A stretch of 27,098 nt of DNA from IMG/VR virus record IMGVR_UViG_3300028829_004180, positions 1 to 27,098 of that record. One strand, written 5' to 3'. Every line of letters starts with the position of its first letter. Within the stretch, counting starts at the first letter, position 1. The notes under the pieces were generated by a model, which searched no databases, was not told where the DNA came from, and saw only the letters and a program-made list of their open reading frames with translations. Positions 12,372 to 19,706 of this stretch are shown piece by piece. A program made the translations under genes and the position numbers. The stretch comes from a virus.

Positions 12372-13246
12372 AACCTTTAGATTACGGTGGTGGTAAAGCA
12401 TCACTTTGGGATGGACGTTGGTCTTTTATAGCTAAGCAAGAATGTATAGATATCGTAAATGGTGTAGAACCAGAATTACGTGAATCCAAAAGATTTGAAT
12501 TACCTTGTGAAAAATGTGAAGCATCTCTTTCATGTTTAACTGCAAAAGAAAAAGAAGTTGGCTCAATAATGTTCGATAGAGAATATAAAACTAAGCCAAG
12601 GTCATCAAGTTCATCATTATTTCCTTATACCGTGATGGAACCAAATCTAGACGAAAGTAGTTACTTAGTAGAAACATTTAATAAAGACTATCAAGGTGGA
12701 CAAAACATGTGGGTAGTTAGTGGATGGGATTTAGCTTGGTCAGAAAAAGCAGGTGGAGATTATCTTGCAAAAGTAACTGCATCTTTTGATATGGAAACTG
12801 GTATAAAAACAATCTTAGATATTGATAGATGGCAAAAACTATCCTTTGAACAGCAATGTAAATTAATAGAACACCACAATGAAAGATACAATGAGGACCT
12901 AGTTGTTATCGAATCTGACTCTGCACAAATGATTTGGGCTCAATATCTTGAACAAAAAACTACTCTACCTATAATGAGGCATAGAGCTGGTGGTAAGAAA
13001 GACTTACAGTCAGGAGTGCCGGGATTACTAATGGATTTAGAAAGAAAGGTCTGGAGAATCCCATATAATAAAAAGTCGCGTAATATGGATAATGTGAAAG
13101 CTTTTTTAACAGAAGCAGAAGCTTTCGGATGGAAGAACGATAAACTCGAAGGAGTTGGAGAACACGACGACCTAGTCATGGCTTGGTGGCATTGTAACTT
13201 CGGCTTAGAGAGATACAAAAAAATAGCATCTTGGGGAGCCTATTAA
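12314..13246 (+). CDS. terL: terminase large subunit, C-terminal nuclease half (split TerL)
   Basis: The frame is open from 12314 and encodes up to 310 residues. The part from ATG 12569 (225 residues) has the RNase H-like nuclease: GWDLA (catalytic Asp 54), VVIESDSAQ (Glu 115/Asp 117) and GEHDDLVMAWW (Asp 200/201). Upstream, ASLWDGRWSF matches the ATPase-nuclease linker motif (L-W-x-x-R-W) and KEVGSIMFDREYKTKP the helix leading into the nuclease, so coding must extend above 12569. No ATG, GTG, TTG or CTG exists between 12314 and 12569. The start is thus unsolved: a rare codon (ATC 12320 has AAGGA nine bases upstream) or a -1 frameshift out of RusA. An insert with three Cys (PCEKCEASLSC) is unusual. 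Confidence 0.8.
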   Translation, partial: NKIEETDKKNRLGFRPDDVKPLDYGGGKASLWDGRWSFIAKQECIDIVNGVEPELRESKRFELPCEKCEASLSCLTAKEKEVGSIMFDREYKTKPRSSSSSLFPYTVMEPNLDESSYLVETFNKDYQGGQNMWVVSGWDLAWSEKAGGDYLAKVTASFDMETGIKTILDIDRWQKLSFEQQCKLIEHHNERYNEDLVVIESDSAQMIWAQYLEQKTTLPIMRHRAGGKKDLQSGVPGLLMDLERKVWRIPYNKKSRNMDNVKAFLTEAEAFGWKNDKLEGVGEHDDLVMAWWHCNFGLERYKKIASWGAY

Positions 13247-13249
13247 TCA

Positions 13250-16123
13250 ATGGCAGAACAAAAAAGTAGTAGATTTCAGAGAGCGTTAGAGTTCTTGAAC
13301 CGACCTCCTGAAAGAACTGTAAATAAATTACAAAATGAAATAAATAATCTCAATAGTAAAAGGGATATTAACCTTGACCCAGACAGAGTAGATTTAAACG
13401 GTCCAGTATACGGATATAATACCAACGCAGGTTATTTTCCAAACACAAATGATGTTGGAGATGGTACTGGTAACTCAGCAGTTGTTGCATGTCTTGAAGT
13501 TTTATCAACTTCTTTCTCAGAAGCACAACTTGAAGTATACGAATTAGACAAAGACACTAATCAATACGAAATGGTTCACAACCACCCAACTTCAAATTTA
13601 TTTAAAAGACCGAACCCGTATATGTCCGGAGAACTTATGAACTCCTATTTAATGTATTCATTACATGCAAACGGTAACGCATATATATTCAAAAGAAGAA
13701 GTGAAGCAGGTAGAGTTGTAGAATTGCACCCAATAATGCCTCACATGATTAGTCCACGAGGAAATACAAAAGAACTAATAACACATTTTGATTATGAACT
13801 TCCAGATGGAAAAGTTCAAATAGCTAGAGATGACATGATACATGTTCGTTTGAATATGGATGCTAATGACCATAGGGTAGGTAGAGCACCATTAAAAAAT
13901 GTTTTAAGGGAAATAATCGGAGATGAAGCAGCAGGACAGTTCGCAACTTCTTTATTAACAAACATGGGAGTGCCGGGAGTTATCTTATCCCCTAAAGGCG
14001 GAGATGATATATTCGGTGGACCAACAAAAGAACAAGCTGAACAAATAGCAGAAGCTTACAAATCTAAATTCGGTGGGGCTAATAGAGGAGCACCGATGGT
14101 ATTGTCTGGACCAATGGATGTAGACGTAGTTGCTTTCTCTCCAGACCAATTAAATTTAAACGACCTTCGCAGAATACCTGAAGAAAGAGTATCAGCTGTT
14201 CTTGGTGTACCGGCAATATTAGCTGGATTAGGAGCAGGTTTAGATGCAGCAACATATTCTAATGCTAGAGAACTAAGAGAATTCTTTACAGAAAACAAGT
14301 TAGTACCAATGTGGAGAATAATTGGTCAAGAAATAACACATTCATTATTAAAACAAGATTTTACCGATAACAATGATATGATTTGTAAATTCAATACAGA
14401 TAATGTTAAATCATTAGCAGAAGATAGAGCAGAACTACTTAAATCAATGGATATCGGTGTTAAAGGTGGTTGGGTGTCAATAGCAGAAGCACGACAAGCT
14501 ATTGGATTACCTACAAACGATTCTCATAATATTTATTTAAGGTCATTGCAATGGAACCCAGAAACAGGAGACCAAAGTGGATTAGGTAGTAATTATGAAG
14601 GAGACCCGATAATTGACGAAGAACCAAAACCATTTGATGAACAAGTTGTTACTGAAGAATCGTTAATGAATGAGGGTTCAACTATTGGAAAATCAAAAGA
14701 TGACTCAGAACAAAAAGATTTACTTAGTACAATTACATTTCCTGTAGATTCAGTTAGAGGACCCGATGTTCTCAAACCTACAAGACTTGACGAGGAAGAG
14801 GAAGAAGATGAAGAGGAAGAAAAAGCAACAGTTGATGTTTTCGAAACAGTTACTGATGCTGAAATGAGAGCAGAACAACTTGGTTGTGAAGGTACTCATA
14901 CACATGACCACAATGGAAATATTTTATATATGCCTTGTGCTACTCATCAAGAATATGAAAAAATTGTTAATGATAATGATAATTCTCCAGTAGAATATAG
15001 TACAGAAGATATTATTAAGGAAGCATTTAAAACCGCTATGGAAGAATTTGAACAAGAAATTGATATATTATCAATGGAAGCAGAATCTAAAAAGCCGGGA
15101 GACCCAGCAACAAGAAATGCAGGTGGACCTAAAGAACAAGAAGGAGATATAACTAACTTTCCAGATAAAGGTAAAGATATGGCTATACTTCTTAGAAATT
15201 CAAAACATAAAGTATTTCCAGATTATGCTTTTGTCAAAAAGATGAAAGATGATTATCCGACTCTTTGGAGAAGAGCAGGTACTGGTGGAAATCCACCTAC
15301 AGCTTTCACGGGTAATGATGCTTTTAGATATTGGTCTAAATTTAGAGCAGGAGATAGAGGTACTGCAACGTTAGCTTGGGTAAGAAGAAGAGAACTTTAC
15401 ATGGGTAGACATGCAGGAGACAAACTTCTTAATGGAACAATAGCAATGATGAAATGGGGCGGTATAACTTCAGCTGGACCAACACGTATGAAAGCTATCG
15501 TAAGAGAAGCTATGGATAAGATAGACGATAAAAAAAAAATAGCTGAACCAGTCGATAGTAAAGCTCCAGCAGTAACAGTTCCAGCAAGTGTTAAAAAAAT
15601 ACTTTCAGACAAAGTAACTGAACATAATAAAAAATCTCAATACAAAGTTAATTCAAGAATGTTACAAGCAGTTTATCGTAGAGGTGTAGGAGCATATTAT
15701 TCAAATCCTTCATCTGTTAGAGGTACAGTAACTTCAGCTCGTCAGTGGGGATTAGGCAGAGTTAATGCTTTCCTTAAAGGAGTAAGAGGTAAATTTCCAA
15801 GAAGTCCATTTGATTTAGATTTATTACCAGCAGGTCATCCTAAAAAAAAAGGATATAAAGCAGCCAATGTAAAAGTTGGAGATTATGTATCATGGTCTGT
15901 AGACAAAAAACCAGACCCACCGTCAATAGTTCACGGTATTGTTGATAAGATAGCTAAATCTGGAACAGTTTCAGCTGGTAACGAAAAGTATGAAGCTACT
16001 GAAAGTAAGCCTGTTGCAGTAATGACAGTTTACGCTCAAGTTAACGGAAAACACGTTAAGACAGACCGTAAAGTAGCAAGATATTTCTCACAGCTAAGAA
16101 TTATTAATGCTTGGGATAATTAA
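13250..16123 (+). CDS. HK97-type portal protein with a very long C-terminal extension
   Basis: This encodes 957 residues. About 1-430 is an HK97-like portal, the ring through which DNA enters the head (LFKRPNPYMSGELMNSYLMY; VPAILAGLGAGLDAATYSNA). It is followed by a Glu/Asp-rich linker near 513-525, a Cys/His segment GCEGTHTHDHNGNILYMPC (about 545-563), a Trp-rich segment around 652-740 (DDYPTLWRRAGTGG; AFRYWSKFRAGDRG), a segment near 804-860 (AVYRRGVGAYYSNPSSVRG; ARQWGLGRVNAFLKG) and a Tudor-like end (VGDYVSW...VHGIVDKIAKSGTV). Portals are usually 400-550 residues, so this is roughly double. The tail may enter the capsid interior or act as internal proteins. No stop or frameshift is seen, so it looks like a true fusion. 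Confidence 0.8.
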   Translation: MAEQKSSRFQRALEFLNRPPERTVNKLQNEINNLNSKRDINLDPDRVDLNGPVYGYNTNAGYFPNTNDVGDGTGNSAVVACLEVLSTSFSEAQLEVYELDKDTNQYEMVHNHPTSNLFKRPNPYMSGELMNSYLMYSLHANGNAYIFKRRSEAGRVVELHPIMPHMISPRGNTKELITHFDYELPDGKVQIARDDMIHVRLNMDANDHRVGRAPLKNVLREIIGDEAAGQFATSLLTNMGVPGVILSPKGGDDIFGGPTKEQAEQIAEAYKSKFGGANRGAPMVLSGPMDVDVVAFSPDQLNLNDLRRIPEERVSAVLGVPAILAGLGAGLDAATYSNARELREFFTENKLVPMWRIIGQEITHSLLKQDFTDNNDMICKFNTDNVKSLAEDRAELLKSMDIGVKGGWVSIAEARQAIGLPTNDSHNIYLRSLQWNPETGDQSGLGSNYEGDPIIDEEPKPFDEQVVTEESLMNEGSTIGKSKDDSEQKDLLSTITFPVDSVRGPDVLKPTRLDEEEEEDEEEEKATVDVFETVTDAEMRAEQLGCEGTHTHDHNGNILYMPCATHQEYEKIVNDNDNSPVEYSTEDIIKEAFKTAMEEFEQEIDILSMEAESKKPGDPATRNAGGPKEQEGDITNFPDKGKDMAILLRNSKHKVFPDYAFVKKMKDDYPTLWRRAGTGGNPPTAFTGNDAFRYWSKFRAGDRGTATLAWVRRRELYMGRHAGDKLLNGTIAMMKWGGITSAGPTRMKAIVREAMDKIDDKKKIAEPVDSKAPAVTVPASVKKILSDKVTEHNKKSQYKVNSRMLQAVYRRGVGAYYSNPSSVRGTVTSARQWGLGRVNAFLKGVRGKFPRSPFDLDLLPAGHPKKKGYKAANVKVGDYVSWSVDKKPDPPSIVHGIVDKIAKSGTVSAGNEKYEATESKPVAVMTVYAQVNGKHVKTDRKVARYFSQLRIINAWDN

Positions 16124-16135
16124 AAAAAAATACTG

Positions 16136-16141
16136 TATAAT
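16136..16141 (+). promoter_or_regulatory. -10 box TATAAT before the zinc-finger gene
   Basis: TATAAT stands 14 bases before ATG 16156, giving an mRNA leader of only about eight bases. A possible -35 (TTGGGA, 16111-16116) is 19 bases upstream, a loose match. Confidence 0.45.
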
Positions 16142-16155
16142 AAAACTTAGAAACG

Positions 16156-16347
16156 ATGAGTAATTATATAAATGCATATAATCTAGGTAAACTTCCAAAA
16201 AGAAGTAGAACAATAGAAGAAGAACGTCAATGTAAATCTGATGGATGTAGCACTATTATTTCTAAATATAACAAAACAGAACATTGTAATAATCACAGAC
16301 CACTCAAATATCCAAGAGTCAGAGGAAAACCCTCAAAGTCAGAATAA
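16156..16347 (+). CDS. small zinc-finger protein, actinophage type
   Basis: This encodes 63 residues. The core CKSDGCSTIISKYNKTEHCN followed by NHRP has C-x4-C and C-x2-H, which would hold a zinc ion; I know the pattern (C-x3/4-G-C-x-T-x-x-S-x-Y-N-x-x-x-x-C-x-x-H) from short proteins in actinobacteriophages, of unknown function. It lies between portal and protease genes with its own -10 box. A basic tail (RVRGKPSKSE) could touch nucleic acid. Confidence 0.7.
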   Translation: MSNYINAYNLGKLPKRSRTIEEERQCKSDGCSTIISKYNKTEHCNNHRPLKYPRVRGKPSKSE

Positions 16348-16396
16348 TAAAAAAGTCAATACTTTTCCAACTTAGTTTCAATTTTTTAGTAAATTG

Positions 16397-16421
16397 GATA
16401 GTGAACACTTTATTTTAAGGA
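16397..16421 (+). promoter_or_regulatory. possible weak promoter and ribosome site of the protease gene
   Basis: GATAGT at 16397-16402 and an AT-rich tract lie in the 80-base gap; no good -35 is found. AAGGA at 16417-16421 is a clear ribosome site for ATG 16428, so this gene has a leader, unlike the leaderless ones. Confidence 0.3.
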
Positions 16422-16427
16422 TAGGTA

Positions 16428-17738
16428 ATGGAAGAACAAAAAAACGCAGAGTTTCACATCAAAGAAAGTGGAGCTGGAAAAGTTGAGGCAGTATTCTCTG
16501 TCTTTAATATGGTAGACTCCGATGGAGACGTCATAGTCAAGGGAGCAGTTAAGTCAGGTTTCCCTAAATCAGGATACGTACCAATGGTATGGTCACATGA
16601 TTGGAAACAACCTGTAGGTAAAGGAACAATCGAATCAGATGATAACAAAGCTGTTTTCAAAGGTAGTTTTTTTATGGACACAGAAGCAGGACAAGAGGCG
16701 TACAAACTTGTCAAAAATATGGGAGACTTACAACAATGGTCTTTCGGTTATGAAGTTAACGATTCCGAACAAGGTGAGTTCACAAAAGATAGTGAAAAGC
16801 AAACAGTTAGATATCTAAAAGATTTATCTGTTTTCGAAGTATCTCCTGTTCTTGTAGGTGCAAATAGAGAAACTTATACTCTAGCTATGAAACATGCAGT
16901 ACAGCAAGAATCAGGTGAAGTAAAGGATGAAATCAAAATGGATGAAATAGAAGAAGTCTTAGAGGATTCATTAGAAACCGAAAAGGGACACACGCCAGTG
17001 CATACTGTACAACAATCAGTTGGTCAGATTGCAGAAGACCTCAAAGATATTATGGGTAAATTACCAAAAGATATAAATGAGCCACTTCCTAGTTGGTGGG
17101 TAGACATGGTCAAAATGACTGCCTCTAAAATAAATGAAGTTAGAGATTACATCGTAGACCCAGCATTTATGGAAACTGACAAACCAATGGAAACAGATGG
17201 TTGGATGGACGATGACAAAGATTATGAAGATGACAAAAAAGATGACAACCAAATAGAAAGTGAAGTCAAGAGCTTTACTTTCATAGAACATGTAGAAAAT
17301 CTCAAAAATGAGGTAGATATGTTCAAAAACCGCGTAATGAGTCTTGCGCTATTACGTGCTGAAAAAGGGAAACGACTAGGTAAAAGTGCTTCAGAAGGTG
17401 TAGCTTCTGTTGCTAATACCCTAGAAGATACTTTCCGTGACTTAGACGAATTGCTTAACGAGGATGTTCTTCCGATTCCTGAAGCAGAAGTCGAAGTCGA
17501 TATAACTGAAGAAGTAACTGAAGTAGAAGAAGTAGAAACTGTAGAAGAAGTAATTTCTGAAACAGAAGAAACTGAATCTGTAGAGGAAACTACTACAGTT
17601 GAGGAAGATATTAACTTAGATGAGGAAATCTCAGGTATAGAATCTGAAGAGGCATTCAACCAGTTATTCCTAGACACCCAAGCTGCTCTAGCTAGGACAC
17701 TTGGGGTAGAAATACAAGATAGCGTAGACGAAGGATAA
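16428..17738 (+). CDS. HK97-family prohead protease with acidic scaffold-like C-terminus
   Basis: This encodes 436 residues. The first 160 form a prohead protease: SVFNMVDSDGDVIVKGA, VPMVWSHDW with catalytic His 57, and LQQWSFGYEV with catalytic Ser 105. It would cleave the capsid delta domain and itself during head maturation. The other 275 residues are very acidic and repetitive (EEVTEVEEVETVEEV near the end) and probably serve as an internal scaffold. In many HK97-type phages scaffold is in the capsid delta domain or a separate gene, so this fused form is a known but less usual layout. Confidence 0.85.
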   Translation: MEEQKNAEFHIKESGAGKVEAVFSVFNMVDSDGDVIVKGAVKSGFPKSGYVPMVWSHDWKQPVGKGTIESDDNKAVFKGSFFMDTEAGQEAYKLVKNMGDLQQWSFGYEVNDSEQGEFTKDSEKQTVRYLKDLSVFEVSPVLVGANRETYTLAMKHAVQQESGEVKDEIKMDEIEEVLEDSLETEKGHTPVHTVQQSVGQIAEDLKDIMGKLPKDINEPLPSWWVDMVKMTASKINEVRDYIVDPAFMETDKPMETDGWMDDDKDYEDDKKDDNQIESEVKSFTFIEHVENLKNEVDMFKNRVMSLALLRAEKGKRLGKSASEGVASVANTLEDTFRDLDELLNEDVLPIPEAEVEVDITEEVTEVEEVETVEEVISETEETESVEETTTVEEDINLDEEISGIESEEAFNQLFLDTQAALARTLGVEIQDSVDEG

Positions 17739-17743
17739 AACAC

Positions 17744-19018
17744 ATGGGCAAACTCAATGAAATGAAAGAGCAAGTTGCGAAAGAACGTAAAGAACTTTCC
17801 GACCTGTTCAATTCAGCTGACGTTGCAGACTTAGATGGTGAAAAGAAAACTGAAATCGCTGACAGAACTAAAGGATTAAATTCTTTAGTAGACTCTGTTA
17901 CCGAACTCGAGAATCTTGAAGCAGAAAAAGCTCGTAACGAAAAAGCTTTAAACTCACTTGAAGCTCCTGTAGACAGCGAAATTCCAGCACAAGCTGGAGC
18001 ACCAGTTGGTAAAAAATCAATCGGTGAACAATTTGCTGAGTCCCAAGTTCTAGCAGACTATCACGAAAGAGGCGTTAAAGGTATTGACGCTCACATAGAC
18101 ACAACAGCTATGGAGATGAAAACCCTCTTAACAACTACTGGTTATCCACCAGAGTCATTAAGAGCGCCGGGCATTATAGAAACTGCAACAAGAAATCCAG
18201 ATTCAGTTCTCGGATTATTCTCAGTTATAAGTACAAACCAAAACAGTTACCCATACTTGACAGAAAGCACATTCACAAATAACGCTGCGGAAGCAGCAGA
18301 AGGTGCAGCTTATGGAGAAGGCGCTTTAGCTTTCACAGAGGCTACAGAGTCAATTAGAAAGTTCTCTGTTTCTTTACCTGTAACTGACGAATTACTATCC
18401 GATGTACCTGCAATTCAAGGATATATCGATAGCAGATTGAAATTAATGCTTCAATTAAGATTAGATGGACAAATTATTGCTGGTAACGGTACTGCTCCAA
18501 ACATCGAGGGTCTCCTTGATGCTGGAAAAACATCCGTTAACGCAATAGACTTCTCAAGCTACTCCGGTACTTTGGGAAGAGTTGGCGCAATATATGAAGC
18601 GATTACTGCAATACGTAATAACGCTTTCCTTGAGCCAGATGCAATAATTATGCACCCAACTGATTGGAATCAAGTAGTAACACAGGTTGGTACCGACTTT
18701 GCCGGTACTAGCTCAGCAGGATATGCAGAAGCATCTCCAGTGTTTGTGTCAGCTGGCGGTTATGGCGCTGGACCAGCACAAAACATTTGGGGACTTCCAG
18801 TTATCCCTACTACAGCGATTTCATCAGGAACAACCTTAATTGGTAAATTCGGTGGTGGCGTTGCTGCTCACTTAGTAATGAGAGATGGCGTTGATATCGC
18901 AGTTAGCGATTCACACGACGACTTCTTTACTAAAGGCAAGATGATGCTAAGAGCTACTATGAGACTCGGCTTCCCTGTTTATAGGCAAGCAGCTTTCACA
19001 AAAATAACAAACTTCTAA
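17744..19018 (+). CDS. HK97-fold major capsid protein
   Basis: This encodes 424 residues. The first about 110 are a charged coiled-coil, the delta domain, which guides assembly and is removed by the protease. The rest follows HK97 capsids: ESLRAPGIIETATRNPDSVL (N-arm), FTEATESIRKFSVSLPVTDE (E-loop to spine helix), DGQIIAGNG, then AIIMHPTDWNQVV and LWGLP-like NIWGLPVIPT, and a final VYRQAAFTK. This is the typical order and length. AAGGA lies about 14 bases before ATG 17744. A strong terminator follows at 19047-19070. Confidence 0.9.
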   Translation: MGKLNEMKEQVAKERKELSDLFNSADVADLDGEKKTEIADRTKGLNSLVDSVTELENLEAEKARNEKALNSLEAPVDSEIPAQAGAPVGKKSIGEQFAESQVLADYHERGVKGIDAHIDTTAMEMKTLLTTTGYPPESLRAPGIIETATRNPDSVLGLFSVISTNQNSYPYLTESTFTNNAAEAAEGAAYGEGALAFTEATESIRKFSVSLPVTDELLSDVPAIQGYIDSRLKLMLQLRLDGQIIAGNGTAPNIEGLLDAGKTSVNAIDFSSYSGTLGRVGAIYEAITAIRNNAFLEPDAIIMHPTDWNQVVTQVGTDFAGTSSAGYAEASPVFVSAGGYGAGPAQNIWGLPVIPTTAISSGTTLIGKFGGGVAAHLVMRDGVDIAVSDSHDDFFTKGKMMLRATMRLGFPVYRQAAFTKITNF

Positions 19019-19046
19019 AGTTTAGTTATTTAGTAGAACGTAGAAT

Positions 19047-19070
19047 GAGGGACACTTAGTGTCCCTCTTT
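19047..19070 (+). terminator. rho-independent terminator after the capsid gene
   Basis: GAGGGACAC (19047-19055) pairs perfectly with GTGTCCCTC (19059-19067) around a 3-base loop, followed by a short T-rich tail (TTTCGTT). It would lower transcription of the genes downstream, or stabilise the capsid mRNA. Confidence 0.85.
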
Positions 19071-19073
19071 CGT

Positions 19074-19079
19074 TATAAT
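19074..19079 (+). promoter_or_regulatory. -10 box TATAAT just after the capsid terminator
   Basis: A consensus TATAAT ends ten bases (counting nine between) before ATG 19089, so the mRNA would have almost no leader. The -35 position falls in the terminator stem and does not match well. It would restart transcription for the small genes and head-tail genes. Confidence 0.55.
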
Positions 19080-19088
19080 AAAGGTATT

Positions 19089-19304
19089 ATGATTAAATTA
19101 GAAAAAGACGTATTTGAAAAAAATGGCGAATATTGGCAAGGCGATGCAGTAGATTGTCCTTGGTCATCATGTGCCAAAGTTGGTAAAAAAGGTATGGAAT
19201 ATTCACAAGATGTAATTGATTCTTGGGGATTAGGCAAAAAAGAAGAAAAAGCTAAAAAATCTGCACCTAAAACCAAAGCAAAAAAACCAGTAGAAGATAA
19301 GTAA
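19089..19304 (+). CDS. small lysine-rich protein after the capsid gene
   Basis: This encodes 71 residues. The first part (EKDVFEKNGEYWQGDAVDCP) may form a small beta fold; the end is a Lys/Ala tail (EEKAKKSAPKTKAKKPVEDK). ATG 19089 is preferred over an in-frame GTG at 19059, which lies inside the terminator. The position suggests a minor head protein or decoration; function is not known. Confidence 0.6.
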   Translation: MIKLEKDVFEKNGEYWQGDAVDCPWSSCAKVGKKGMEYSQDVIDSWGLGKKEEKAKKSAPKTKAKKPVEDK

Positions 19305-19318
19305 ATCTTTATATCCTT

Positions 19319-19489
19319 ATGGATACTGTTGAACTCCAAATAAATATTTGGGTAGATAGTTATACTGGTGAATATATTCTGCAAGATAAACAACCTAATA
19401 GAGGATTGTTAGTCTATTCATCAGGAGAAACTATAACAACAACTCAATGTACCGATTATGGTATCGGAGATGACGGTAATCCTGCCTAG
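19319..19489 (+). CDS. 56-residue protein of unknown function
   Basis: ATG 19319 opens a frame to TAG 19489. It looks like a small beta protein (ELQINIWVDSYTGEYILQDK). No Shine-Dalgarno is seen. Its stop codon is within the AGGAGG site of the next gene. No family is recognised. Confidence 0.45.
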   Translation: MDTVELQINIWVDSYTGEYILQDKQPNRGLLVYSSGETITTTQCTDYGIGDDGNPA

Positions 19490-19498
19490 GAGGCAAAA

Positions 19499-19630
19499 AT
19501 GAAACCTAAATGTTTAGTGTGTAAAGCACTACTTAAACACTTAAGTACTAATAAATGGATGTGTGACCAAAATTCAACTATTTGTTCTAACTCATTAAAA
19601 ATAATATTTATCAGCTTAGAAGAAGAATAA
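19499..19630 (+). CDS. 43-residue zinc-ribbon-like peptide
   Basis: It begins KPKCLVCKALLKHLSTNKWM and continues CDQNSTICSN, with CxxC and C-x6-C, a possible zinc site. A perfect AGGAGG (19488-19493) precedes ATG 19499, strong evidence that it is translated. It ends LEEE. No function is known. Confidence 0.55.
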   Translation: MKPKCLVCKALLKHLSTNKWMCDQNSTICSNSLKIIFISLEEE

Positions 19631-19684
19631 TGTTCGATTCTCGTTCAATGTAGTCTGTGTTCGATTTTCTATCAATGTAGTTTC
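19631..19684 (+). repeat. 27-bp tandem direct repeat upstream of the connector gene
   Basis: Two adjacent 27-bp units (19631-19657 and 19658-19684) match at about 22 positions; both begin TGTTCGATT and contain TCAATGTAGT. They lie in the 76-base gap before the head-tail connector gene, about 10 bases before a -10-like TAATAT (19695-19700) that ends six bases before ATG 19707. A pair of binding sites for a late regulator is a reasonable guess. Confidence 0.6.
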
Positions 19685-19706
19685 TAACAGAAGGTAATAT
19701 AAAAGT

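Noticed and set aside
17507-17600. tandem GAAGTAGAA-like repeats
   Set aside because: They encode the Glu/Val-rich scaffold tail in frame, so they are low-complexity protein, not a DNA repeat element.
17222-17773. 183-residue open frame on the - strand
   Set aside because: It is the antisense of the repetitive acidic tail of the prohead protease; its Ser/Thr-rich content is a mirror of Glu/Val codons.
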